Both the position numbers and the translations under genes were made by a program. A DNA stretch of 64,000 nt from Tetradesmus obliquus (Eukaryota; Chlorophyta; Chlorophyceae; Sphaeropleales; Scenedesmaceae). Location: NCBI GenBank assembly GCA_030272155.1, contig CP126191.1, forward strand, positions 6,656,501-6,720,500, read 5' to 3'. This document shows positions 21,443-33,000 of this stretch, one piece after another. The notes beneath the pieces are model-generated. The model searched no databases and was not told where the DNA came from. It worked only from the letters and a program-made list of their open reading frames with translations. Every line of letters begins with the position of its first letter. The first letter of the stretch is position 1.

Positions 21443-24051
21443 CTACACGCGCGCGTCCCTCTGGTAGTACACGATGTCTCCGGTGTCGGCCACGTAGTGG
21501 TCGTTGTTGAACGAGCGCACCAGCGGCTCCCACAGGTGTGTGGGGATGGGGCCTGGGCTCTTCTCCGGCTCCCTGTAGTATGGGCCCATCACCTTCTTGG
21601 CTGCCTCAGTGGCCTCCTCCAGGTGGTAGTGGGGAATCTGGGGGAACTGCAGCAGGACAGCAAGCAGAACAGAGTGACACAGCTGGTACACCACGTGCTG
21701 GTGGATTGCTGCTGATAGCAGCTGCTGACTTTAAGAGCATGTTACTGGTGTGCTGAGCTCTCCTTGCGACTTGTTGCACTCCAGAAGCTCTGCGGCTGCC
21801 ATGTACTTCGGCAGCTGGGCAACATATAGCAGCAGCAGCTGCGTGTGTGTCTCACCAGGTGGTGCACCACGTGTGTGCCGATGTCGTGGTGGATCTTGTT
21901 GAAGATGCCGTAGTCTCTGTCCAGGGTGGTCAGGCCACCACGCAGGTAGCTCCACTGCTCACCCCTGCAGCAGCAGCAGGACCAACACACAAGCAGGCAG
22001 TGAGCCAGTTGAGGCACAAGTTCGTGATACCTGCCAAGGACATAAAAATAATGCACCCAGGTGTCTTGGCTGCTGTTGCAGACATCATTCGCTGCTGGCG
22101 TGCTGATGAGTCAAGACCTCCCCTGCCGTGTGCGCACCTGTACCAGGGCATCTTCTCCTTCAAGTCGCTGGGGCCGTGGTGGTGCAGGTAGGTCACAATG
22201 TCCAGCCACGCCACGTTGACCCTGCAAGCACAAAACAGCAGCAGACAGCTATGTGAGACGCTTTGCTAATCATAACACATCACAGGGCAGGCACCTGACA
22301 CAGACATCAACGCAGTCGTACGCAACTGCTGCTGCACCAGATGCTGCTACCGCCCCCGGCTGCAGCTCCCCTCAAATACACCCACCAACCGCCCAGCACC
22401 CTCAATCACGCTGCTGCTGGCTCACCAGTACGGCATGAAGTACAGGTTGAACATGGCCAGCACGCCCAGCTTGGCAGTGCAGGCTGCCAGCAGTCCCAGC
22501 ATGCCCAGCATGAAGGCGTCGCTGGTCAGCACCATGCGCTTCTCGCTGGGCTGGAACAGGTCGCAGTTGGGGTCATAGTGGCTGCCCTGCTTGCCCGGGG
22601 AGCGCGCCCACAGGTAGAAGGGGAAGGCAAACAGCGGGAAGGGGAACTTGAGGCGGCCCAGGCGGCCCATGGGCTCCTGCAAGGACACACAGCAACTGGT
22701 CAGCCTTGCTCCGTCACATAACAGCATTGGCTGAGCAGATAACATGAGATGCAGGGCGAGAGTGTGTCAGGCTGCCGATATCATGCAGCACTCCCATCAA
22801 CTATTATGTCAGCATCCGTGCTGGTGCAGCGGGCATTGCTGTCTGCAAGCACAGGCGCGCAGCTCCTGCAAGCAGCTGATGCTTTACCACAACAACGATG
22901 CAGTTCCTGCAAGCCAGAGGCGCTCACCATCTCGTCAATCTGCGACTTGGTGGTTGGGTGCCAGCTCTCATCGTTCTCCACGTGGCCGTGGTTGCCGTGG
23001 TGCTTGCGGTGGCTCACGCGCCAGCCGTGGTATGGCACCAGGATGCTGGCGTGTGCGATGTTGCCAACCAGGTCATTCAGGTCCCTGTTGTTGCTGAAGC
23101 TCTGGTGGCCGCAGTCGTGGCCAACAACAAACAGAGCCCAGAACATGGTGCCCTGAGCAATCCAGTACAGAGGCCATGCCCACCTGCAAAGGCCACGAGC
23201 ACATGCTGGGTTAAGCATGGGACCCAAAGGGCGAACTGCCAGGGCAGTTACGGTAGTCGAATGTGCGTTATACTCATTCTAGCACACAGCTCCTGGCAAG
23301 TGGCCGCATGGTAATCATGCACATGGCAATGGTGCGGGAGTTGTGGTGGGCAGCCGCTGCACATGCAGGCTCATGGCGCACCCCATTTATAACCTACCAC
23401 GCGTTGAGGGTGAAGGCACCGTACGCCAGTGCACCCACAATAGCCACATCCAGGGCCAGGAAGCCCATGCTACGCTTGGAGTCCTTGACCCAGCAGTGGG
23501 CTGGGATGGCATTGCGGATGTCAGCCAGGCCGAAGGGAGGAGGCGCGCTCAGGTCATAGCTGCCATCCTGCAGTTGCAAGCAGCAGGCCAAAAGGTGGGT
23601 TTCCCACAAGAGGAGGCAGAGCATGATGACGCCAACCCTGGGGTATCAAACTGCCATTACATGTCGAAATGCTCTGGCAAGTGCATGGCTTAGGCAGACA
23701 AGCAGCCATTGCTGTCTGCACCAGGAGTGTTGGCTGGTGGAGATATGCAGGGCTAGAGCCAACGCTCCTCACGACGTTGCTTGTTTTAACATACTACAAG
23801 ATGAGATTGGCGTCTAATAAACATACGCGCAGCCACTGCTAGCTCCTATGCGCGCACTCGTGTCTTCAGCGCCCTGTGCTCACCTCCTTCAGCCTGAAGC
23901 CGCGCTCATCGGTCAGGGGCTGGCCAGGAGGAGAAATTGGAGCAGCCACATTGGCCTTGGTGAGGCCCCTGGGCAGTGGTGCGCTGCACCTCAGTGCCAC
24001 ACGGGGCCTGGAGCCAGTGCAGACGGCTGCGGTGGTGCGCTGTGCCAGCAT
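21443..24051 (-). CDS. FAD7: Plastid omega-3 fatty acid desaturase (FAD7/8-like)
   Basis: Converts 18:2 and 16:2 acyl chains of plastid lipids to 18:3 and 16:3 using ferredoxin. Seven exons fit in phase: 24051-23884, 23567-23398, 23183-22928, 22676-22426, 22221-22138, 21964-21856, 21646-21443; 413 residues. All three histidine boxes are present: HDCGH at 135-139, HRKHH at 171-175 and HVVHH at 341-345, with the family segments VENDESW after box 2 and FPQIPHYHL after box 3. The first 50 residues are Arg/Ala/Thr-rich and look like a transit peptide, followed by a Pro-Pro linker, as in plastid rather than ER enzymes. The residue after box 1 is Gln where land plants usually have Gly. Membrane helices flank the boxes. 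It is divergent from the next gene. Confidence 0.93.
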
Positions 24052-24591
24052 CTTGCAAATGTATAATGCAAGAAATGCTGAGGTGGTGTGGGATGCAACC
24101 CTGGCAAAGTGTGCCTGCTGGCAGCGCTCGATTCAACTAAGTTGAACTTGAGTGTGTGATTGTGACAGGGTGTGATTGACCCAACCAACCTGTGACAAGG
24201 ACAAGCTGAACATCTTCTATTATCACGTCTGCATCAATGTAATTGTTACAGCATGCTGCACGGTAGGGTAGAGTACGTCACCAGGTTGGGTCCGTCGTGC
24301 TTGTAGGTGCTGACCATTATACACATCAGAGAGCACCAAATGTTGAAATGCAAACACAAACTTGGTGGAAAGGGCATTCTTTGAGGTGCCAGCCAGAGTG
24401 CTGACACCTACATACCCCTATGAGGGCAAGCCAGGAGCTGCGTTGGAAGCAGAGTATAAAGGACAATGAGGAGCGCAGGAGGTGCGAGCAGTAGAGAAGC
24501 TGTAAGATGCAAGAGACGGCTTCAGATGCCTCCCAGGCAGCAGCAACAGGATGCTCAGCTATGTTGGCTTAAACCTTGTCGTGTACTGCAG
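24052..24591. promoter_or_regulatory. Divergent promoter region with TATA box
   Basis: The 540 bases between FAD7 and the first supported exon of the Gln-rich gene. A TATAAA at 24455-24460 faces the plus-strand gene. An ATG at 24466 is too close to it to be a likely start; one at 24507 is better placed, but I could not connect it to the exon at 24592 with a convincing donor. Confidence 0.5.
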
Positions 24592-27500
24592 GCGGTACGA
24601 AGATGCCAGCAGGCGCTTGGCAGATGAGGAACAAGCCAAGGTACCCCGTAGCACGATTGCAGCCTCTCTCAACATGCAGTAAAATCATTGCTGCAGGGTT
24701 GATCTTCAGCGAAAGACAATGCGCTGCAGGCAAAGGCAAACACACATGTCACGTGGGACACATGCTTATGTTGTAGGATGGTATAGCCTCAGGGAAACGC
24801 AGCAGTGCGCTTGCACACACACACACCCTCTTGATGCTGCTGCTACAGGCACAAGAAGCACTGGAGCGCAGGCGGCTCGAGAGGTTGCGCATGGATGAGC
24901 TGATGCGCAATCCAACACAGCAGCCAGCAGCACCCAAGAAGCACATCTTGCGCAAGGGCGCTGGTGCTGTGATGCGGGCGCCAACAGTGGCAGCAGCACC
25001 CAGCTCTACGCAGGTACTCAAGCCTCCATCAAGCGCACCTGCATCTGCAGCAGGAGCACAAGCAGGCCAAGACAGGCATGACTTGGAGCGGCAGCGCAGG
25101 GAGTGGAGCGAGGGCCTCAAGCAGTACATTGCAAGGCAGCGTGAGACGCTGAAATCAGCACCTGACGGCAAGGTGCGGGCAGCTTGTTCTGGGTTGTGTT
25201 CACTCTGCAGAAGCTTAGCAGTGGTGTATACAACGGCACATGTTTAGCAGAGTCATGTATGTTTGCAAAACACATACTCCAACAAGCCAGGAAGCAAATG
25301 TGTCACCAACTCACCCCTACTGAGATGCCGTTGTGGCGATGCCGTGCTGTGCATGCTGCAGGGCAGTGACCAGGCTGATGCACTGTCTTGGCAGGAGCTG
25401 AAGCTGGCTGCTGAGGCTGGCTTTGAGGAGCTGCTGCGGCACCAGGAGGCAGCAGCAGCAGCAGGGACAGCCAGCCTGCGCTGCCCAGGCATGTCACGGG
25501 CCAAGGGCGGCGGTGCAGTACCAGCAGCAGCAGTGGCAGTTGCAGCTGTTGTGGGGCCAGGTGAGACTTGGCAGCCAGTTGCAGTCGGCATGATGCTGTT
25601 GCGCTGTGCTTGCAGGCAGTGCTTTGGGCGATGGACTGCAGTTGAGTTATGCAACTGCACTGTAAGGGCAGGGCGATAGGTGTATGGTCTGCAGTGAGCG
25701 AAGCTTACAATTGCAACTGGTTCCTGCAGGCGCTATTGTGCTGCCGTCGCCGGCAGCTTTGAGCTCACCCGCGCCGCCTGCCAGCACAGCTCAGGCTGGT
25801 GTGAGCCAGGGCTCTTCCCCCACATCAAAGTGGGCACTGCGCATGCAGCACATGCTGGACAAAGCATTAGCTGGCGCAGACAGCCCTGCAGGACACGCGG
25901 TAGTAGCAAATGAAGCTGCTGTCCAGCACGCCACTGTTGCAGAGCATAACAGCACCAGCAGCAGGAGCAGCACCAGCAACGCAGCTGATGGCACAGCAGC
26001 AGAAGAGGATGCCAGGAGCAAGGACCAAGCTTTCAACACTGCCTCAGCAGTACAGCATCAGCAAGACCAGCAGAACATGCCTGGACCCAACCCTGGCGCA
26101 GCCAGCAGCCAGCAGCTGCTCCCGTGTCAGGGCGAGGCTGCCTGCCCAGGCCTACCAGAGGTACAGTCAGGTGGCAGCAGCCCACGGCCTGTCGCGAGCA
26201 AGGACAACCAGGCAGTGCACGCTGCTGACAGCACACAGCACATGTCAGCATCAGCACAGCAGGCGACAACAGCGCTGCGTGAGTCTATGGAGAAGCTGCA
26301 CAGGGCTACGGATGTCATGCTGTCAACAGTGCGGCACAGCCAGCAGCGCACAGCAGCTGCAGCAGCAGCAGCGCCGCCAAGCCCTCGCAGGCTGCAGCTG
26401 CCTGGGGTGGAAGCTGGCTGTAGCAGCTGCTGCAGCAGTCAGCCCTGCAGCCCTGGACTGCACAAGCAAGGTGATGTGATCTCAGCTCCCAGCAACACCT
26501 GCAGCAGCAGCAAGCCAACCAACGGCGTCGTCAGGTGCAGTGCTGGCGGCTGCCTGCTGGACATTGCAGCTGCCGAGGTGCGCACCAGTAGAAGCAGTGC
26601 CCTTGCTGGCAGCAGCTTGCATGGATCTGCTGTCAGCAGCCTGCAGCACAGCCCCACCAAGCTGGGCCCAGCGCTGGAGAATGTCGCCAGCTGCAGCAGC
26701 CTGCAGCGCCAAGAGCAGGGTTGCAGCAGTGATCCCTGCGTTTCACCCAGCATGGTCTCCGGTGAACAGCAGCAGGAGCAGCAACAGCAGCAGCAGCAGC
26801 AAGAGCAGAATCAGTGCATACAGCCTCTGAAGCCAGACCATGATAGAGTTCTGCCGCAGCCATCACAGCAGGAGCAGGAGCAAGAGCAGGAGCCGGAGCA
26901 GCACCTAGTGTGCGAGGCTGATGAGCCCAACTCACCCAGCCCCGCAGGTACGCCGGCACAACCGACAATCGGCGTGGCTGGCGACAACCACCCTGCGCCT
27001 GCTCAGGAGGCAGCTGAGGGTCCCACACTGGACTCCCTCATGGCTGAGGTGCAGCAGCTGGCAGCACTGCGGCAAGCTCTGAAGGCAGAGTTTGTGGCCA
27101 TGGGCCACGGAAACATAGCAGCAGCCATGGGTACACTGGGCTTGTCGCAGTCCCACACGCCACCAGTGGTACAGGGACAGCCACCCTCTGCTGCAGAGCA
27201 CCAGCAGCACCAGCAGCAGCAGCAGGAGCACGTGCATGGCCCCAGCCAGTTACATCTACTGGTGCAGCAACAGGCGCTTCAGTCTCAGGCAACAAGTCGC
27301 GCCCAGCAGGAGCTGCTTGCGGGCCGGGGTACCCAGGAAGCTGCACGTGCAATGCCTTGCGAAACAGCAGCACTGGCAGCAACACCATGCCGCAGCGATG
27401 ATAGTGGGAGCGGCAGCGGCAGCGGCAGCAGCAGCAGCAGCAACAAGCAGCAGCTGCAGCGCCAGGAAATTGTCCGCCTGTCTGCAGAGCAGCAGGCTAG

Positions 27501-30500
27501 AATGCTCATCCAGCAGCACAGTGGGCCGAGCAGAGTAACACAGCAACCGCAGCAGCCAATGCCGCAGCAGCGGGAGGACGCTGCAACAACGTCCAGCCCG
27601 CGCCTGATGTTTAATCAGGCGTTGACACAGCAGCAGGCGGTTTGTCAGCGGCAGGCTGCAGAGGCAGAGGCATGCATGGCATCTCTGACAGGCAGTTCTG
27701 GTGGATTGGCCAGCTTGGTCAGCAACAGTACTTGTGCCGATGCAGCTGCGCATCATGGCGTGGCCCAGCAGCATGCACAGGATGAGCTGTCACACGCAGC
27801 TGACAAGGAAGATGCCAACACTAGCAGCAGTTGTCTGGACGGCAGTGCCATGCACATGTCATTTTCCTTTGGGCATGGCAACCAGCAGCAAGGCCCTGAC
27901 CACCCTCCGTCACCACACCCCTTGCAGCAGGCGGCTGGCACCATGCAGCACAAGCACTTGACAACCCCTTGCAATGTGGGGCAGAATGCTCTGCTTTACA
28001 CTGGTGCCGGTTATGTGCAGCAGCAGGGGCAGCAGCAGTTGCCACATAACCTTGCTCTGCAGCTGACAGCACATGGCCAGCAGCAGGCAGCGCAGCAGGC
28101 AGCGCAGCAGGCAGCGCAGCAGGCAGCACAGCATATGTACTCAGCTGCTGTGCAACCACCCTTCGGTGACCTGCAGCCAATGCAGTCTCCTGCTGCTGTG
28201 GGCCCCTTGCTGCATTGGAACCTGCATCCACCAGGGGCTGTTGCAGGTACCACAGCAGGTGCATTAGCAGCAGCAGCACCAGCCTCATCACCTGCGATGG
28301 GTATGTCAATGCTGCAGCAGCCTGTGCTAGTGCCGGGTGTGGCAATGGCTGGCCCTGTGATAGGAGCTGCAGCTGGAGTGCAGGCTGCAGCTCTGTCACA
28401 GCAGCAAGATGCCAACCCGGCAGCCAGCACCGCAGCCAGCAGCAGATGTGCGAGCCCCAGCAGCCGCCCTGTGGTGTCCAAATGGATCAGCAGCAGCCCC
28501 AGCAGTGCCAGCAGCCGCCAAATCTCCCCGCTGCCGTCGCCTGGCAGGGCTGGTGCAGCTGCAGCAGCCAGCACCAGGGCAGCAGCGTCCAGCAAGCCTG
28601 TGACGCCTGCTGGTCCTGGCGGCCTAAATGGCGGCACTGCCAGCTGCAGCAGCTTCCTTGACAAGCTGTCTCGGCAAGCTAGCGCAGGCAAGGGAGGGAT
28701 GAGGCCAGCTGGGAGTGGCAGCTTACCAGGACAGCAATTGATCAGTGCAGCAGCAGCTGCACCAGCAGTTGTTCCAGTGAATCAAGGCAGCTACCTGGCA
28801 GCAGCCCTGGCAGCCAAGCAACGAGTTGAGAAAGAGCAGGCTGAGCGGCAGCGCATAGAAGCTGCCGCTGCTGCTGCCAAGAAGGCTGCAGCAAAGAAGC
28901 TGCTGCAGGAGCAGGAAGCGCGGCAGCTTGACGCATCAGCGAAGGCGGCGAAGCAAGTGGCACACGTGGCAATCGGCAGCTACACCAACCAGCCAGCGGA
29001 TCCAAGGCAACAACAACACACGAGCCCCTCAAGGCCCAGCAAGCAGCAGGTGCCTGGGGTTGCAGCTGCGTCAGCTCCCAGCACAGCAGCTGGTAGCAGC
29101 CAGCAGCCCAGCAGCAGCAGTGGCAGGAGGCCAGCTCAGCCGTGCCCCCCGCCGGTGCAGAACAGCAGCCCCAGCCCGCCCAGGCGCGTGCTGCGCACCC
29201 TGTCTGGGGCCAGTGACATCTCAGGGCAGCAAGGCCCGCATGCGGCAGGTGCAAGCACAGGCAGCTCAGGCTGCAGCACACCCAGCAGGGGGGCCAGCAG
29301 AATACCCAGTGCACCTGGCACCCCTCCTGCCAGCAAGCAGCTGCAGCCAGGGCCAATAGCAGCAGCGCAACCTGTGCGCGGTGATGCTGTTGCCCAGGGT
29401 GGTGCGCTGGTCCCTGGTGGCGCTGGTGGCAGAGGCAGCTGCAGAGGTGGTGCTGTTGCTGCTGGCAGGGGCCAGCTGGGCGACTCCTTTGACAGCGACT
29501 TTGACCACCTTGAAAGGGAGCTGGAAGCTGATGAGGCAGCTGGCAGCTCAGCAGCAGCAGCAGATGTTGGGCGCCATGTAGGCAGCAGCCACGGAGCCGC
29601 GCCTCCAGTTGTGCCCTGGCAGGCAGCTATTGCAGCAGCTGCTGCAGCTGGCGGGCAGCAGGCCATGTGGGGTGCAGTGCAAGCTGCAGCAGCTGCAGCA
29701 GTCGCAAAACATGCCAGTAAGGATGCAGCAGTGGAGCAAGCAAGTGTAGCGCTGGCACCTGCACCTGCAAGCAGCGCAGCGCCTGGCAGAAGCCATGCAA
29801 CCAACAGCAGAGGTGCTGCCGTTCGGCCACCAGCGCTGCATGTGCCCACTGTTGATTCGGCCAAATTTGTGTCAGCAACCCCAGCAGTTGTGTCGCCTGC
29901 TGCATCTGCTAGAGCAGTCACCCCTGTCCGGGCACAGCAGGCTGCCGGCAAAGTGTCACCAGTGCCATCAAGAACAGCAAGCACACCCACTGGCAGGAAG
30001 CAGCAGCAGCAGCAGCAACAGCAACAGCAGGGGCGGGCAGGATCTGGTACTTCTGCAAGGATGCCACAAGGTAAGCATCGCTGCAGCTGCATGCGTGTTT
30101 ACCGGGGCACCAGCTTGGTTCTGCAAATGATTCAGCTTGTCATGCTGCATGTCGTGGTGGTGGATGTGCAGAGCTTACCCGTTGTCATGCGTGCAACCCC
30201 GCTGTGTTTCTGTAGGGCCCCAACCCAGCCGCCCAACACCACAGTTGACTGCTGGAGCACCTCAGCCCAACGCCATTAAACCAGCAGCAGCAGCAGCAGC
30301 CAATAGCTTAGTAGACTCGCACCGTCTGTCAATGGAAGAGGCAGAGCTGCTGGCATCACTGCAGCAGCTAGATAACTTGCAGGCACATGTCAAGCAGCAA
30401 GCAGCACACGGAGCACCTGGCATGCGCATGGCAGAGACATATGCAGCAGCAGCAGCAGCAGCACCAGCAGCAGCAGGAGTGCCGGGGAAGACTGCCAGCA

Positions 30501-31648
30501 AGCCTGCGATGCCTGGTACAGTTCGCAGCGCTTCAAAATGTGACCTCTCAAGCCCGGCCACGGCATCTGTTGCTGCTGGCCGGCGTCCTGCAGCAGCAGT
30601 TGCAGCAGGCGGTGCAGGCAAGGCAGGCCAGCCATCTGGCAGAACAGGTAGCACCGGGAGTGCTGCAATGAACAGCAACAAGTCTCCAGTGCCAGCAAGC
30701 AGTGATGTGCGGCGAAACAAAGCAGCGCCAAAATCGCCAAGAGCAGCACCTGCTGCAGCTGCTGCACCTGCTCAGCAGCCGCAGGCGCTGCCTCAGCCGG
30801 GTGCTGGCATGGCCATGGCCCCTGGCTGGTTTGGCCAGCAGTGGCAGCAGCCAGCTGGTGCTATGCCCTGGGCAGGTCAGCACATGCTGCCGATGCACAT
30901 GCAGATGCCTGGGGGCATGGTGCCTCCAGGCTTTGGCCCTCCAGGCATTGCTTGGCCTGAGATGGGCGGCGGACAGCAGCAGCAACAGCAGCAGATGTTT
31001 GGCCGGCATGCAGCTGCCGCGATGGCAGCTGCCGCCCCTGTACACTTACAGCAGCAAGCAGGTCAGTTTGCTGGGCTGGGCCAGCTGCCACCTGGATCAG
31101 TGGCTGCTGGTGCTGTGGGCATGATGCCATGCTACCCCAACCCTGGCGCGGCAGGGTTCTGCCAGCCGCCCAGCCACCAGCAGCAGATGTACTGGGCTGC
31201 AATGCAGGCACAGCAGATGCAGCACTGGCAGCAGCAGCAGCAGCAGTTTGGCATGATGATGCCATCCACTGCTGGTGATGTCATGGAACACAGCAGGCCA
31301 GGATCAGCAGCGCTACACAGTCTGAGGCCTCCCCTGTCGGCACCTACAGGCGGCCAGCACATGCCTGGCAGCCCATTGCTGCCCACCCTGCATTACCAGC
31401 AGACAGTGATGCGCAACAGGACGTCACACAGCGGAGACGGAGCAGATGGCAGCGCTGATGGGAGCATATCAGGTTGCAGTCATGGCGGTAGCAGGCCAGG
31501 TGCTTTGGCAGTCGGCACTGATGTGTGGCCCCAGCGTGGTGTGGAGCGCACTGCCAAGGGCAAGGGCTCGGCAGCTGCAGGGGCTAGGCCTGCTGGGCAT
31601 GGTGACAGTGGCAGCATCCACGTTTACAAGGCAGGCCTGCTGCTGTAG
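24592..31648 (+). CDS. Very large Ala/Gln/Ser-rich low-complexity protein (about 2,100 aa)
   Basis: Supported exons, all in phase: 24592-24640, 24849-25172, 25362-25560, 25730-30070 and 30216-31648; the first exon with the start codon is not resolved. The N-terminus is a charged helix (RYEDASRRLADEEQ continuing into an Arg/Glu-rich segment), then KKHILRKGAG, a second short helical part (WQELKLAAEAGFEELLRHQEA), and then about 1,900 residues dominated by Ala, Gln, Ser, Pro and Gly with poly-Gln runs and many Ser-Pro pairs. A short coiled coil (about 28820-28950) and an acidic helix (SMEEAELLASLQQLDNLQ) interrupt it; the end is Met/Pro/Gln-rich. No enzyme domain was recognised. It may be a scaffold, RNA-binding or cytoskeletal protein. 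A TGTAA at 32019-32023 is a poly(A) candidate. Confidence 0.7.
28075..28130. repeat. 12-bp tandem repeat inside coding sequence
   Basis: About four copies of a caggcagcgcag unit code for an Ala-Ala-Gln-Gln repeat within the large Gln-rich protein. Confidence 0.85.
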
Positions 31649-33000
31649 AGCCACAAAGTGTCTTCCTTGTACGCAGAATGCGTACATGTGCAGCGCATGA
31701 CGCTTTCAGGGACAGGATGTCAAGGCGGTCCGATCATCATGCTGGTGCCACCGTCACCATGGCAGGGCCTGTCATGGCACCGTCGGATCTGGTTATGCAA
31801 GCTTGCATAAGCCTTGAAGGCAGCAATGGCGTGGCGTGTTGCCAGGTGTCTTTGGAAGTGTCTTCAGATCAGCGCACAGTATTGTAGATCTGTAAGTGTC
31901 TTGCCTAGGCCTAGGCCTAACTGTCTGTTTGTACCACGGTCGACAGCCCTGGCCATGCATTCACACGCACCCACAATCACACCATATGGTGGGTTCACTT
32001 GACTCTGCAGAGTACTCTGTAAATTAAGCAATCGTCACTTGCAATTGTTACTGGCCATGGGTTTATGCTGAGTTTGGACTGCAAATGCTATTTTAATTGC
32101 AAACAATGTAGTGCTTCCTGCATGCTAATTAACTGCAAGCCAGCTGCAGTAACGTGCATAATCCGACAGTGCCGTTACATCATGATGTACATACACGATC
32201 AGTGATTTGTGCTGCGAGCATGCATGCTACAAGAGTGAACGGTCTCCATGTACTGGTGCACACCTTGCACCATGCGCACCGCTACAGGAGCTGCTAGCTA
32301 GCAACACAGCTGTTGCTCCTACAGGAGCTCCAGCGTCAGAGAGCGCAAAATGCAGCTGCCGCTTCTGCACTCTTTGTAATGGGCTGCCATGTGCACCACA
32401 ACACCAACTCTGCACAAGTTGCTAGCAACGACACCAGCCCAATCATTCCTCAGATAGCTGCACCACTGCATTGCCTTGCCAACACTGGAAACGACAGCAG
32501 CTACAATTGCAGCAGCCTTGGGCAGGCTGCAGGTGTCAACACTTGCCTTGGGCTGTGGTGGCCCTATGCCAGCACCGTCCATACACTGCCGCAAAACACT
32601 GGCACAATGCTGCCGTACACCACAAGGAAATTGCAGTTCTTGCCAACCTCAAGCCCTTGCCAGGGGTCAACTCTCCTCTCAGCAGTGTCAACCTTGTGTA
32701 GCGGTGTTCAGCGCCCCAACACAGCTACACCTGGCTACATGCACAAAAAGCAGGCAGGTTGCAGCAGCACACACACGCGCTGCAGACACCAGCAGTGCAG
32801 ACCTCAAAGCCGCGCACCACCAACATAGGTCAGTTTGCCGACACACTCTGCAGGCAGTCCCGTCTCCCGTCATGTCAATATGCTACACGGTGAACAGGAT
32901 CTATGCAGTGTTGCATTGCTGCAATGCTTGCATGGAACCCGCCGATACAATACAAAACAGGTGTATCTAGGACACGATGACTCCCTGAGCACGCAGTTAG
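31649..33000. other. Convergent intergenic region
   Basis: Lies between the ends of the Gln-rich gene and the GUCD1-like gene. It holds a cctaggcctaggcctaa palindromic stretch near 31905 and a TGTAA at 32019-32023. Short frames here lack recognisable content. Confidence 0.4.

Noticed and set aside
24466-24501. Short first exon starting at the ATG at 24466
   Set aside because: It lies only a few bases after the TATA box and its donor phase does not match the exon at 24592.
29136-30092. 318-codon minus-strand frame
   Set aside because: Antisense shadow of the large Ala/Gln/Ser-rich exon.
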